From NCBI GenBank assembly GCA_964590395.1, contig CAZPVT010000005.1, positions 1-64,000 of the forward strand: 64,000 nucleotides of DNA, written 5' to 3'. Below the pieces are notes generated by a model. It saw nothing but the letters and a program-made list of their open reading frames with translations. It was not told where the DNA came from and did not search any database. This DNA comes from JAOABP01 sp964590395 (GTDB taxonomy: Bacteria > Hydrothermota > Tepidihabitantia > Tepidihabitantales > Tepidihabitantaceae). The translations under genes and the position numbers were made by a program. Positions 26,045 to 33,699 of the stretch are shown here, one piece after another (the first letter of the stretch is position 1; the number at the start of each line of letters is the position of its first letter).

Positions 26045-26602
26045 TTACTCGTTGGGCAGAGCGTTGATGGAGTCAATATAAGCCTGATTCAAACCAGTGG
26101 AGTCGGTGATCATATAGACCGCGCGCTGAACCATCCCCAGATTTTCACTGATTTTTTTGTTACTTAACAGTTGGACAAGTTGACGCAATTCGGGATGATC
26201 GGTGAGTGGTCCCAAAAGGAAAGTATCAGATTCGGTGGGAATCATTCGCCGACGGTTACAGCAGAAGACGCCGATCGGTAATGCGGTGTTACTTGTGCCA
26301 ACCGCAATTTGCTCCTCTTTAAGCATGATCATATGCTGAGTGGAGTTTTTAATTGAAGTGAAAAGTAAGCCCCCAGGCAGGGTATCATAGGTATATGCAG
26401 AGTGATTACTGCGGGCGATTAAAGAAAGGGTGTAAAGACCGTTCGGGCTGAAGTGGCGCCGGTCACCGGTGATCGTAATTAAGGTTATCGTGGGGTTGAG
26501 GGTAAAAGAGGTGCCGGTCGGTTCGAAATCCGGGGGTAAAAACAGGTCGTCACAGGCAGAAAGCAATAACAGGGTTATGATAACCGCAATTCTTTTATGC
26601 AT
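26045..26602 (-). CDS. Predicted lipoprotein, paralogue of its upstream neighbour
   Basis: The 185-residue protein has a lipobox signal (MHKRIAVIITLLLLSAC, LSAC at 14-17). A beta-rich body follows with HMIMLKEEQIAVGTSNTALPIGVFCCNRRRMIPTESD and a C-terminal helix segment VYMITDSTGLNQAYIDSINALPNE. The same layout (hydrophobic MMLxxE, a CxN segment, then ITDxxGLT...I) appears in the neighbouring 26602-27198 gene, so the two are probably an old tandem duplication. The start overlaps the preceding stop as TAATG. Function is unknown. Confidence 0.7.
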   Translation of the reverse strand: MHKRIAVIITLLLLSACDDLFLPPDFEPTGTSFTLNPTITLITITGDRRHFSPNGLYTLSLIARSNHSAYTYDTLPGGLLFTSIKNSTQHMIMLKEEQIAVGTSNTALPIGVFCCNRRRMIPTESDTFLLGPLTDHPELRQLVQLLSNKKISENLGMVQRAVYMITDSTGLNQAYIDSINALPNE

Positions 26603-27198
26603 TATGGCAGTTGCTTGATTTTCTGACGGGTGGAGTCGGTCAGCCCTTCCCGGTCGGTGATTTCAAATAACGCTTCCTGTGCCAGTTCGACCGCTTCCTC
26701 ATAATCCAGCCTTTTACCTTTCAGTAAATCAAACAGTTCACACAACTCCCTTTCCCAAACCTGGATGGCGATTTCGTAACTGGCTTCGCTATCCGGTTCG
26801 TCAAGATTTTCATTGGCACAATAGGTCGGGAGCATAATTGTGGTATCCTGATTCGAGGGAACCGAGAAGACGAACTCCTGCAAAAGCATCATATACTGGT
26901 ATTCGTGATTAAGCGGGTCAAAAACCAGTCCGGGGGGCATTATGACCGAAACCCGGCGGTTGTTATTGTTAAGGACCATCAAAGCCAGGGGCAGTGATGA
27001 GGTGGGGGTTTCTTCATCAGCACCGATGATATGGCGCACCACCAAGCCATCAGGTAGCTGATATGGTTTGCCACCAATCGGTTCAAAATAGCCCCGCTCC
27101 CATTTCCTCTCCGGTAGTCCGGGAGAACAGACGACGGTAAGGGTGGTAATTGCTACGATGAAAAGATAAAAAGGGATGGCGCTTATTTTCTGACACAT
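26602..27198 (-). CDS. Predicted lipoprotein, paralogue of its downstream neighbour
   Basis: The 198-residue protein has a signal peptide (FYLFIVAITTLTVVC; lipobox-like TVVC, Cys24). The body includes YMMLLQEFVFSVPSNQDTTIMLPTYCANENLDEPDSE and a C-terminal helical segment ALFEITDREGLTDSTRQKIKQLP, parallel to the 26045-26602 protein. ATG 27198 is 10 nt after a TATAAT box, with no ribosome-binding site. I do not recognise a family; periplasmic membrane anchoring is inferred. Confidence 0.7.
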   Translation of the reverse strand: MCQKISAIPFYLFIVAITTLTVVCSPGLPERKWERGYFEPIGGKPYQLPDGLVVRHIIGADEETPTSSLPLALMVLNNNNRRVSVIMPPGLVFDPLNHEYQYMMLLQEFVFSVPSNQDTTIMLPTYCANENLDEPDSEASYEIAIQVWERELCELFDLLKGKRLDYEEAVELAQEALFEITDREGLTDSTRQKIKQLP

Positions 27199-27208
27199 AG
27201 TTATAAAA

Positions 27209-27235
27209 ATTATACCTTCCGGGCTAATAAGTCAA
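27209..27235 (-). promoter_or_regulatory. Promoter of the paired lipoprotein genes
   Basis: Minus-strand TTGACT (27235-27230), 15-nt spacer, TATAAT (27214-27209), then 10 nt to ATG. Confidence 0.6.
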
Positions 27236-27249
27236 TGTTAGAGTTTGCC

Positions 27250-27372
27250 CATCAAGGCGAAGGCATCTCTTTGCGTTGAGATTGCCACGTCGCCATCACT
27301 CCTTGCAATGACGGGAGTAGAGCGGAGATAGATTGCTTCAGGCTTCGCCCTCGCAATGACAAAAAGGATAAG
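27250..27372 (-). repeat. Dispersed palindromic repeat, copy B
   Basis: Units of the family: GCGAAGGCATCTCTTTGCG, GAGATTGCCACGTCG...CTTGCAATGACG, and AGATTGCTTCAGGCTTCG-CCCTCGCAATGAC. It fills the gap between the lipoprotein pair and the PAS gene. Orientation is nominal because the units are near-palindromic. Confidence 0.75.
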
Positions 27373-27445
27373 GGAGAACGCAACGGCGCATAACTACTAT
27401 GTCTTTTCGCTGACAAACCCCTGGATATAAAGCTGTTCGTTGATT

Positions 27446-28954
27446 TTATAAGTCGTTACCTTGATCACCATCCTTTTTACGGTGCCGTTTTTCAGGAGTT
27501 CGGAGTTCGGTAATATCATAAGCAACACCGATGGTGCCGGAAAGTTCTCCTTCTAGCCCGCGCAGGGGTTCAATGCGCATGTGGTAAACCCGGCCCCCCT
27601 TTTCATATTCAAACTGGACTGATTCGCCTGATAGGGCACGGCGGTGAGCCTGTTTCAGTGTGGCGCTCGGCCCAAGGGCATCACCGATATTTTTCCCAAT
27701 GGCTTCTTCGCCACGAATGCCGAGATCCGCAGCCCGCGAGCCGATGGTAGATTGGAAATTCAGTTGTTCGTCAGTGGTCCAGATAATTGCCGGCACCTGT
27801 TTGAACAGTAGTTTCAGGCGTGCTTCACTTTCTTTGATTTCCAGTAGCGCTCTTTTCTCGGCGGAAAGATCCGAGATTACGAGCAAAATCAATGGCTGTT
27901 CGGGCAGTGTTAGCAATAGGCTGTTAATGGCAATCCACAGTTTGGTGCCGTCTTGGCGCCTGGTTACCAGTTCTATTTGAAAATTGCCCTTTTCTAACAG
28001 TGTGGTCCGCAACTGGGGGAGAATGGCGATGATATCCTTGGGAAGGATGTCCCGCATTTTTTCCCCTAAAATTGCCTTTTCCTGAAAGCCGAACAGCCGC
28101 GCGGCAACCCGGTTCACCCTGACCAGAGTACCGTCTAGGGTTGTGATGCAAACACCCGCCGGTTCAGTGTTGATTAATTCCTCCAGCAGGCGTTCGGTGT
28201 TGCTCAAAGACTTTTCTTTTTGTTGCCAATTAGTGATATCTTGACAGATTGTTAGTATTTTCACTTCGCGCGCGGTCATCAAAACCAGGGCGTTGATGTC
28301 AACCACCCGCTTTTTCCCCTCCGCCGTAACAATTTCCATTACGGCTTTCCCCAGGCCGTCCCTTAATAGCCGACGGCCGAATAAGGCTAACGAGAGCTGA
28401 TTTTCTAAGGGGAAAAATTTTGCGACCGGTTGTCCGAGCAGAGCTTCAGCGGGGAAACCACTGATTGCGGTGGCGGCAGGGTTTACTTCTAAGATTATTC
28501 CCTTTGTGGAGAGCACCAGAATCGCATCGTGGCTAATATCTAAGAGCGCCTGATATTTTCTTTCCGATTCCGCGGCCGTTTCGGTGGGCTGCCAGAATTG
28601 GGTAACATCTCGGCCTAAACAGAGGATGCCAGTTATTTGCTTTTTTCCATCCTTTATTACCCGGGTATAAAAGTATAGTGCTAATGAACTACCATCTTTA
28701 CGTTTGGCGGTAAACCCGCTGGCAAACTCCCTGCCACTAAGGACCGATTTTAGATTTAGTCCGGATTGGGGAAAGAGGACACCCCAGGGTAAGCCGAGAA
28801 CTTCGCTTTTGGTCCAGCCCAGGAGCAGTTCGGCGGTTGCGTTCCAATCGATGATGCGCCCGCTCCGGTCAAGGATGATAACGATATCATCAGGATGAAT
28901 GACGATGTCTTTAATAAAGGTTCCTTTAGGTCTTTTTGCTCTGTTTGCCGGCAA
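27446..28954 (-). CDS. Soluble protein of four PAS domains without output domain
   Basis: The 502-residue protein is made of four PAS domains at about residues 15-125, 128-245, 250-365 and 370-490. Each shows the W-N/VNPAA...G core and a closing G-x-x-x-DIT segment. No histidine kinase, GGDEF or HTH region follows: it ends 20 residues after the last PAS with a charged tail (PEKRHRKKDGDQGND). There are no transmembrane helices. The start is TTG 28954 behind a CAGGAG site. It may be a stand-alone sensor acting on a partner, or a kinase that has lost its C-terminus; downstream sequence shows no kinase remnant. It lies directly downstream of the V-ATPase operon but has its own promoter. Confidence 0.78.
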   Translation of the reverse strand: MPANRAKRPKGTFIKDIVIHPDDIVIILDRSGRIIDWNATAELLLGWTKSEVLGLPWGVLFPQSGLNLKSVLSGREFASGFTAKRKDGSSLALYFYTRVIKDGKKQITGILCLGRDVTQFWQPTETAAESERKYQALLDISHDAILVLSTKGIILEVNPAATAISGFPAEALLGQPVAKFFPLENQLSLALFGRRLLRDGLGKAVMEIVTAEGKKRVVDINALVLMTAREVKILTICQDITNWQQKEKSLSNTERLLEELINTEPAGVCITTLDGTLVRVNRVAARLFGFQEKAILGEKMRDILPKDIIAILPQLRTTLLEKGNFQIELVTRRQDGTKLWIAINSLLLTLPEQPLILLVISDLSAEKRALLEIKESEARLKLLFKQVPAIIWTTDEQLNFQSTIGSRAADLGIRGEEAIGKNIGDALGPSATLKQAHRRALSGESVQFEYEKGGRVYHMRIEPLRGLEGELSGTIGVAYDITELRTPEKRHRKKDGDQGNDL

Positions 28955-28973
28955 GGCCCAGTCTCCTGATTAG

Positions 28974-29001
28974 ATATTAGGATCGGAATGGGTTTTGTCA
29001 A
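28974..29001 (-). promoter_or_regulatory. Promoter of the PAS gene
   Basis: Minus-strand TTGACA (29001-28996), 16 nt, TAATAT (28979-28974), followed by a short leader with a ribosome-binding site before TTG 28954. Confidence 0.65.
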
Positions 29002-29019
29002 GAAATTTTTGTCTGTCTT

Positions 29020-30393
29020 TCAGGAGCCTGGGTAATACTTCTCCAGATACTGGGGGCGAACCCGTTTCAGTTCTGGTTTCGGGAAAATCTTTAACAGTTC
29101 CCAGCCCAAATTCAGCGTCTGCTCAATGGGGCGGTCTTCATATTCGCCCTGAGAGATATAACGTTCTTCAAATAGCCGCGCAAACCGGATATATACCTTA
29201 TCCATCTCTGACAGCGCCGCTTCTCCCAAAATCACCTGTAATTCCTCTGCCTCTTTGCCACGGGCATAACAGGCGTACAGCTGATTAAAGAGGTCAGCAT
29301 GGTCTTCACGGGTTTTCCCGGCGCCGATTCCTTTGTCTTTGAGGCGGGAGAGTGATGGCAGAACATCTATCGGCGGCGAGACGTTCTTCAGATGCATTGC
29401 CCGCGACAGGATAATCTGACCCTCGGTTATATAGCCCGTCAAATCGGGTATGGGATGGGTTTTATCATCTTCGGGCATAGTTAATATCGGAATCATGGTG
29501 ATTGACCCAGTTTTGCCCTGGATTCTGCCGCACCGTTCATAGATTGATGCCAGATCGGTGTAGAGATAACCTGGGTAGCCCCTTCTACCTGGCACCTCTT
29601 TGCGGGCAGCTGAGATTTCGCGCAATGCTTCACAGTAGTTGGTCATATCGGTTAAAATCACCAGAACATGCATTCCCAAATCAAATGCCAGATACTCGGC
29701 AGCGGTCAGCGCAGTTCTCGGAGTGGCGATGCGTTCAATCGCAGGCTCGTTCGCCAGGTTCAGAAAAAGTGCCGTTCTTGCCAATGCTCCGGACTGGGTG
29801 AAATCACGAATGAAGAACTCTGCTTCCTCAAAGGTGATGCCCATTGCGGCAAAAACCACGGAAAATTTTTCCTCTTTGCCCAGAACTTTAGCCTGACGGG
29901 CAATCTGGGCAGCAAGCCGATTGTGGGGCAGTCCGGTACCAGAAAAGATCGGCAGTTTCTGACCGCGGACCAAAGTGTTCAGACCGTCGATAGCAGAAAC
30001 ACCGGTCTGAATGAATTCATTGGGATATTCCCGGGCATAGGGGTTGATCGGTGCGCCGTTGATGTCCGCTTTTTTCTGGGGCAGGACCATTGGACCGCCA
30101 TCTCGTGGCGTTCCCAGACCATTGAAAACCCTTCCTAGGATATCTTCGGATAGCGCCAGTTCAATACCGCGAGCGAGAAATCTAACCCGTGCTCTTGGCA
30201 CATCAATGCCGCGTGTACCTTCAAAAACCTGAATCAACGCTCTGTTCTCCTCAACCTCCAGCACTTGACCGCGCCGTTGTTCGCCGGTTGGTAGTTTAAT
30301 CTCCACCAGTTCTGAGTACTTTACTCCACTTACCCCTTCAACCAGCATCAGTGGGCCGGCAATTGATCTAACTGCCTGATACTCCTTAATCAT
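29020..30393 (-). CDS. atpB: V/A-type ATP synthase subunit B
   Basis: The 457-residue protein matches the non-catalytic B subunit of V/A-type ATPases: IPIFSGTGLPHNRLAAQIARQA, FVVFAAMGITFEEAEFF and LTDMTNYCEALREISAARKEVPGRRGYPGYLYTDLASIYERCGRI are hallmarks. It lacks a true Walker A, as expected for B. Its start overlaps the A-subunit stop by ATGA. It forms the A3B3 head with subunit A, coupling ATP synthesis or hydrolysis to H+ or Na+ flow. No subunit D gene follows; the PAS gene is next. Confidence 0.96.
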   Translation of the reverse strand: MIKEYQAVRSIAGPLMLVEGVSGVKYSELVEIKLPTGEQRRGQVLEVEENRALIQVFEGTRGIDVPRARVRFLARGIELALSEDILGRVFNGLGTPRDGGPMVLPQKKADINGAPINPYAREYPNEFIQTGVSAIDGLNTLVRGQKLPIFSGTGLPHNRLAAQIARQAKVLGKEEKFSVVFAAMGITFEEAEFFIRDFTQSGALARTALFLNLANEPAIERIATPRTALTAAEYLAFDLGMHVLVILTDMTNYCEALREISAARKEVPGRRGYPGYLYTDLASIYERCGRIQGKTGSITMIPILTMPEDDKTHPIPDLTGYITEGQIILSRAMHLKNVSPPIDVLPSLSRLKDKGIGAGKTREDHADLFNQLYACYARGKEAEELQVILGEAALSEMDKVYIRFARLFEERYISQGEYEDRPIEQTLNLGWELLKIFPKPELKRVRPQYLEKYYPGS

Positions 30394-32156
30394 ATCAACC
30401 CCTTTAACTCAACTTCAATCTGGTTTAACAGTTTGGAAATTTCTTGATCAAGTTCGCTATCCGTCAGATATTTCATCCGGGCAATGCTTTCCCGTACTGG
30501 CAGTCTTTCAATGGCGTTGATATCCGCACCTTTTGCCAGTGCTGTCTGTGCCTCCTGGTAAAAGTGGATGATCACCTTTAGCATCCGTGCCTGCTTTTTC
30601 AGTGAACTGTAGGTGTCAATTTCGTGGAATGCATTCTGGTGCAGGTAATCTTCCCGTAGCGACCGGGCGGTCTCAAGGATCAGACGGTCATTACCGCCCA
30701 AGGTATCCTTACCGACAAGCCGGACGATCTCCTCAAGTTCGGCCTCTTTTTGGAGTAGTGCCAGTGCCTGCCGGCTGTTTTCGGCAAACTCGTGGCCAGC
30801 GATTTTCTCCATAATCTCGGCGAGGGCGTCGCTATACAGTGAGTAGGACCTGAGCCATGAGATCGCGGGGAAGTGGCGCTGAAATGCCAGTTTGTCTTCC
30901 AGTGACCAGAACACCTTTACCACGCGCAGTGTTGCCTGTACAACCGGGTCATTAAGATCACCGCCCGGGGGTGAAACCGAGCCGATCACCGTCAACGTGC
31001 CTTCCATCGGTTTGCCCTGATTTCTTCCTAAACATACCACTCTGCCCGCCCGTTCATAAAACTCCGCAATTCTTGTTGCCAGATAAGCGGGATACCCCTC
31101 TTCACCAGGCATTTCCTCCAGCCGGCCTGATATTTCCCGCATCGCCTCTGCCCAGCGGGATGTTGAATCTGCCTGCAGTGCTACAGAGTAGCCCATATCC
31201 CGGAAGTACTCGCCAATGGTAATCGCGGTATAGACCGAAGCCTCCCTTGCTGCAACCGGCATATTTGAGGTGTTGGCAATCAGCACGGTCCGTTTCATCA
31301 ACGGCTCACCGGACTTCGGGTCCTTCAGTTTAGGAAACTCCAGTAGGACATCGGTCATCTCATTACCCCGTTCACCACAGCCAACGAAGATTATGATCTC
31401 CGCATCTGACCACTTGGCAAATTGATGTTGAATCACCGTTTTACCCGAGCCGAATGGTCCGGGTACACAGGCGGTGCCACCCTTGGCAATCGGAAAAAAG
31501 GTGTCAATTATCCGCTGGCCGGTTAAAAGCGGTATATCGGGCGGGTATTTCTGGAGTACCGGTCGGGGCTGACGCACAGGCCAGCGCTGGAGTATCGTGA
31601 TGTTGAGATCATCCCGTTCGGTTTTGACCACCGCAACCGTGTCGATAACCCGGAACTCACCCTCCTTAATCTCCCTAATTTCCCCGCGAACACCAGGAGG
31701 TATCATAATCCGGTGACGGATCAAAACGGTCTCCTGCACTTCGCCGATGACATCGCCAGGCTCAACTATCTCGCCCGGTTTAGTTACCGGCACAAAATGC
31801 CAGCGCCGTTCCCGGTTCAATGCGGGCACCTCAATTCCCCGGGTGATGAAGTCGCCGGCAAGCGATTTAATCACATCCAGTGGTCTTTGGATACCGTCAT
31901 AGATTGTTTCGAGCATTCCTGGTCCGAGTTCAACTGACAGGGGTTCAAATGTTGGATAGACCGGTTCACCAGGGCCAATGCCAGCGGTCTCTTCGTAGAC
32001 CTGGATCGCCGCTTCATCACCGCGTAACTGAATTATTTCTCCCAAGAGCCGTTTATCAGAGACCCGCACCATATCGTACATTTTTGAACCAGACATTCCT
32101 CTGGCAATCACTAAAGGTCCGGAGACTTTATTGATCACACCGGTTTTTTCGTCCAT
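30390..32156 (-). CDS. atpA: V/A-type ATP synthase catalytic subunit A
   Basis: The 588-residue catalytic subunit has Walker A GPFGSGKT at about residue 240, the long non-homologous insertion before it (MIPPGVRGEIREIKEGEF), MPVAAREASVYTAITIGEYFRDMGY, and Walker B-region ALQADSTSRWAEAMREISGRLEEMPGEEGYPAYL. Length and motifs are full for the family. It starts 3 nt after the F-subunit stop. Ion specificity (H+ or Na+) depends on the c-ring subunit, which is not in this window. Confidence 0.97.
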   Translation of the reverse strand: MDEKTGVINKVSGPLVIARGMSGSKMYDMVRVSDKRLLGEIIQLRGDEAAIQVYEETAGIGPGEPVYPTFEPLSVELGPGMLETIYDGIQRPLDVIKSLAGDFITRGIEVPALNRERRWHFVPVTKPGEIVEPGDVIGEVQETVLIRHRIMIPPGVRGEIREIKEGEFRVIDTVAVVKTERDDLNITILQRWPVRQPRPVLQKYPPDIPLLTGQRIIDTFFPIAKGGTACVPGPFGSGKTVIQHQFAKWSDAEIIIFVGCGERGNEMTDVLLEFPKLKDPKSGEPLMKRTVLIANTSNMPVAAREASVYTAITIGEYFRDMGYSVALQADSTSRWAEAMREISGRLEEMPGEEGYPAYLATRIAEFYERAGRVVCLGRNQGKPMEGTLTVIGSVSPPGGDLNDPVVQATLRVVKVFWSLEDKLAFQRHFPAISWLRSYSLYSDALAEIMEKIAGHEFAENSRQALALLQKEAELEEIVRLVGKDTLGGNDRLILETARSLREDYLHQNAFHEIDTYSSLKKQARMLKVIIHFYQEAQTALAKGADINAIERLPVRESIARMKYLTDSELDQEISKLLNQIEVELKGLI

Positions 32157-32159
32157 CGG

Positions 32160-32507
32160 TTACTCTCCTGATAAAGGCGAATTATCTTTTTTGCCTAATA
32201 TGTCTGCACCGATCGCGCGCTGGACCGCGAGGCGCAGATGATCAAAACCGCCTTCTGGTTTAAGCCAGGGCAGTTCTACCAGACAGGGTAGGGCAGTAGC
32301 TGCATAACGCTGGACCACCTCTGATAACTCAGCGCTGAGTTCATCAGTAAAGAATATCAACCGATAGCCATCGCGAATGAGGCGCTCAACCGTATCCCGC
32401 GCATCTGTGCCGGCAGGAACGAGGAACACATCTAAGCCGGCACCACGCAGGGGGAGAATTGCCTCACTCCTGCCAATGATCGCAATTTGAGAGGTCTCAG
32501 ATAGCAT
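32160..32507 (-). CDS. atpF: V/A-type ATP synthase subunit F
   Basis: The 115-residue protein has the subunit-F fold pattern: IAIIGRSEAILPLRGAGLDVFLV, YRLIFFTDELSAEL and PCLVELPW. It overlaps the end of the subunit C gene by 11 nt and sits before subunit A, the standard C-F-A-B order. Subunit F is part of the central stalk. (In V/A-type naming the symbol differs from F-type atpF; ntpF is the alternative.). Confidence 0.88.
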   Translation of the reverse strand: MLSETSQIAIIGRSEAILPLRGAGLDVFLVPAGTDARDTVERLIRDGYRLIFFTDELSAELSEVVQRYAATALPCLVELPWLKPEGGFDHLRLAVQRAIGADILGKKDNSPLSGE

Positions 32508-33501
32508 AGACCACCAGTTCTAAACATTTACCGGGATCAAGACGGGCAAGTTTAGCACCAGCGAGGAGCCGGAGATTGGTGATTTCATTCTCCCAGAGCC
32601 GGTAAAAGCGGAAAAGTGGCTCATAACCCATTGATACATAGCGGGCACAATTGACATACTCTAAGAGCAATTCCCTTATCCCGTTTTCCAGCGGAATAAG
32701 TGAACCGCAGGGTGCAAATCCGGCTAAACCCCTTTCAACTAACTGCCAGTAGCGGTTGCCTAACAGCGGGGTGGTGAATTTCGGCTTGAGATTGGGGAAG
32801 GATTGCAGTTCGGTGTTTAATAGTTCAAGGAGTAAGTTAGCTGGTAAATAACCGCCCGGAATCAGTACCAGTTTCAGGCTGTTGGCATCTTCATTCCAGA
32901 GTTTCATTCTGAGCGTGGTGCGGATGTTGAGCAGGTCGGCAAATAGGCGGTAATAACCGTGCGCATAATCATAATTTTGGCTCAAATTCAGCGTTATTTC
33001 TCCTGCCACCCGGTCCAGCACAATGTCAATTAATGCCGGGTCATTTTTTGCCTGTGCCTCATTGAGCGCCGACATTCCAGCGTCACGCAACCTTTGGGTA
33101 ACTGCCGCGGGCAGACGGACCTTAATCTGCCACTCACCGGTTTCCAGGCTTGCGTTAGGGTTAATTTGACGTTTGAGAATTATCTTCGTTTTGAGGATGT
33201 AATACGGCAATGCCATTAACACATTAAGCCACTCCTCCCGGGCATATTCAAGGCAGAAGTTGAGCGCCTCGGATTGGGCGCGGGTTAATATCTGTTCCGG
33301 ATTTTTCCCCTTTTCCTCCGCATACTGACCGTAACGGCTCTGGAGCAGTTCCTGTTGGAATTCGGCAAGGTCAGCGGTGCGGGTTAACCGTTCGTAAGCG
33401 GAGCGGTCAAACAGGAGCGTCTCAAGCGATTTCACCCTGCCTATGGCAAACGCATAAAGCGGGTTTTCACTCCACCGGATACCGCGAATAGGTTTAACCA
33501 A
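32497..33501 (-). CDS. atpC: V/A-type ATP synthase subunit C (V0 d-like)
   Basis: The 334-residue helical protein has NPLYAFAIGRVKSLETLLFDRSAYERL at the N-terminus and the repeated three-fold ...YLPANLLLELL... helical pattern of the C/d subunit that joins the central stalk to the membrane ring. The start is TTG 33501, placed 7 nt after a TATATT box; no other start codon is available before the conserved region. Length is normal for the family. It is first in the C-F-A-B operon. Genes for subunits I, K, E and D are not in this window. Confidence 0.87.
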   Translation of the reverse strand: MVKPIRGIRWSENPLYAFAIGRVKSLETLLFDRSAYERLTRTADLAEFQQELLQSRYGQYAEEKGKNPEQILTRAQSEALNFCLEYAREEWLNVLMALPYYILKTKIILKRQINPNASLETGEWQIKVRLPAAVTQRLRDAGMSALNEAQAKNDPALIDIVLDRVAGEITLNLSQNYDYAHGYYRLFADLLNIRTTLRMKLWNEDANSLKLVLIPGGYLPANLLLELLNTELQSFPNLKPKFTTPLLGNRYWQLVERGLAGFAPCGSLIPLENGIRELLLEYVNCARYVSMGYEPLFRFYRLWENEITNLRLLAGAKLARLDPGKCLELVVYAI

Positions 33502-33508
33502 GTTTATA

Positions 33509-33536
33509 AATATAATATTAGTATCTCAGTTGTCAA
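33509..33536 (-). promoter_or_regulatory. Promoter of the V-ATPase operon
   Basis: Minus-strand TTGACA (33536-33531), 16 nt, TATATT (33514-33509), then 7 nt to a TTG start. The presence of a promoter here shows that the operon really begins with subunit C. Confidence 0.65.
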
Positions 33537-33560
33537 CAGGATAAGTAAGCGATGTCAGCC

Positions 33561-33692
33561 GCACCGCGTCATTGCGAGGGGGTAAGCCCGAAGCAATCTC
33601 TAAGTGAGCAAAATAGGACTACACGCAGAGAGATTGCTTTCTGTCTACGGTAGTTCGCAATGACATCTCCAAAGGGGAGAAAAGAGGTGTCA
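33561..33692 (-). repeat. Dispersed palindromic repeat, copy C
   Basis: Contains GTCATTGCGAGG...CGAAGCAATCTC and, inverted, GAGAGATTGC...GTTCGCAATGAC, so two arms form a large imperfect inverted repeat between the V-ATPase promoter and the propeller gene end. Confidence 0.75.
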
Positions 33693-33699
33693 TCCTGGA

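Noticed and set aside
29668..30138. 156-codon plus-strand ORF antisense to V-ATPase subunit B
   Set aside because: Subunit B on the minus strand is fully conserved; the antisense frame is compositional.
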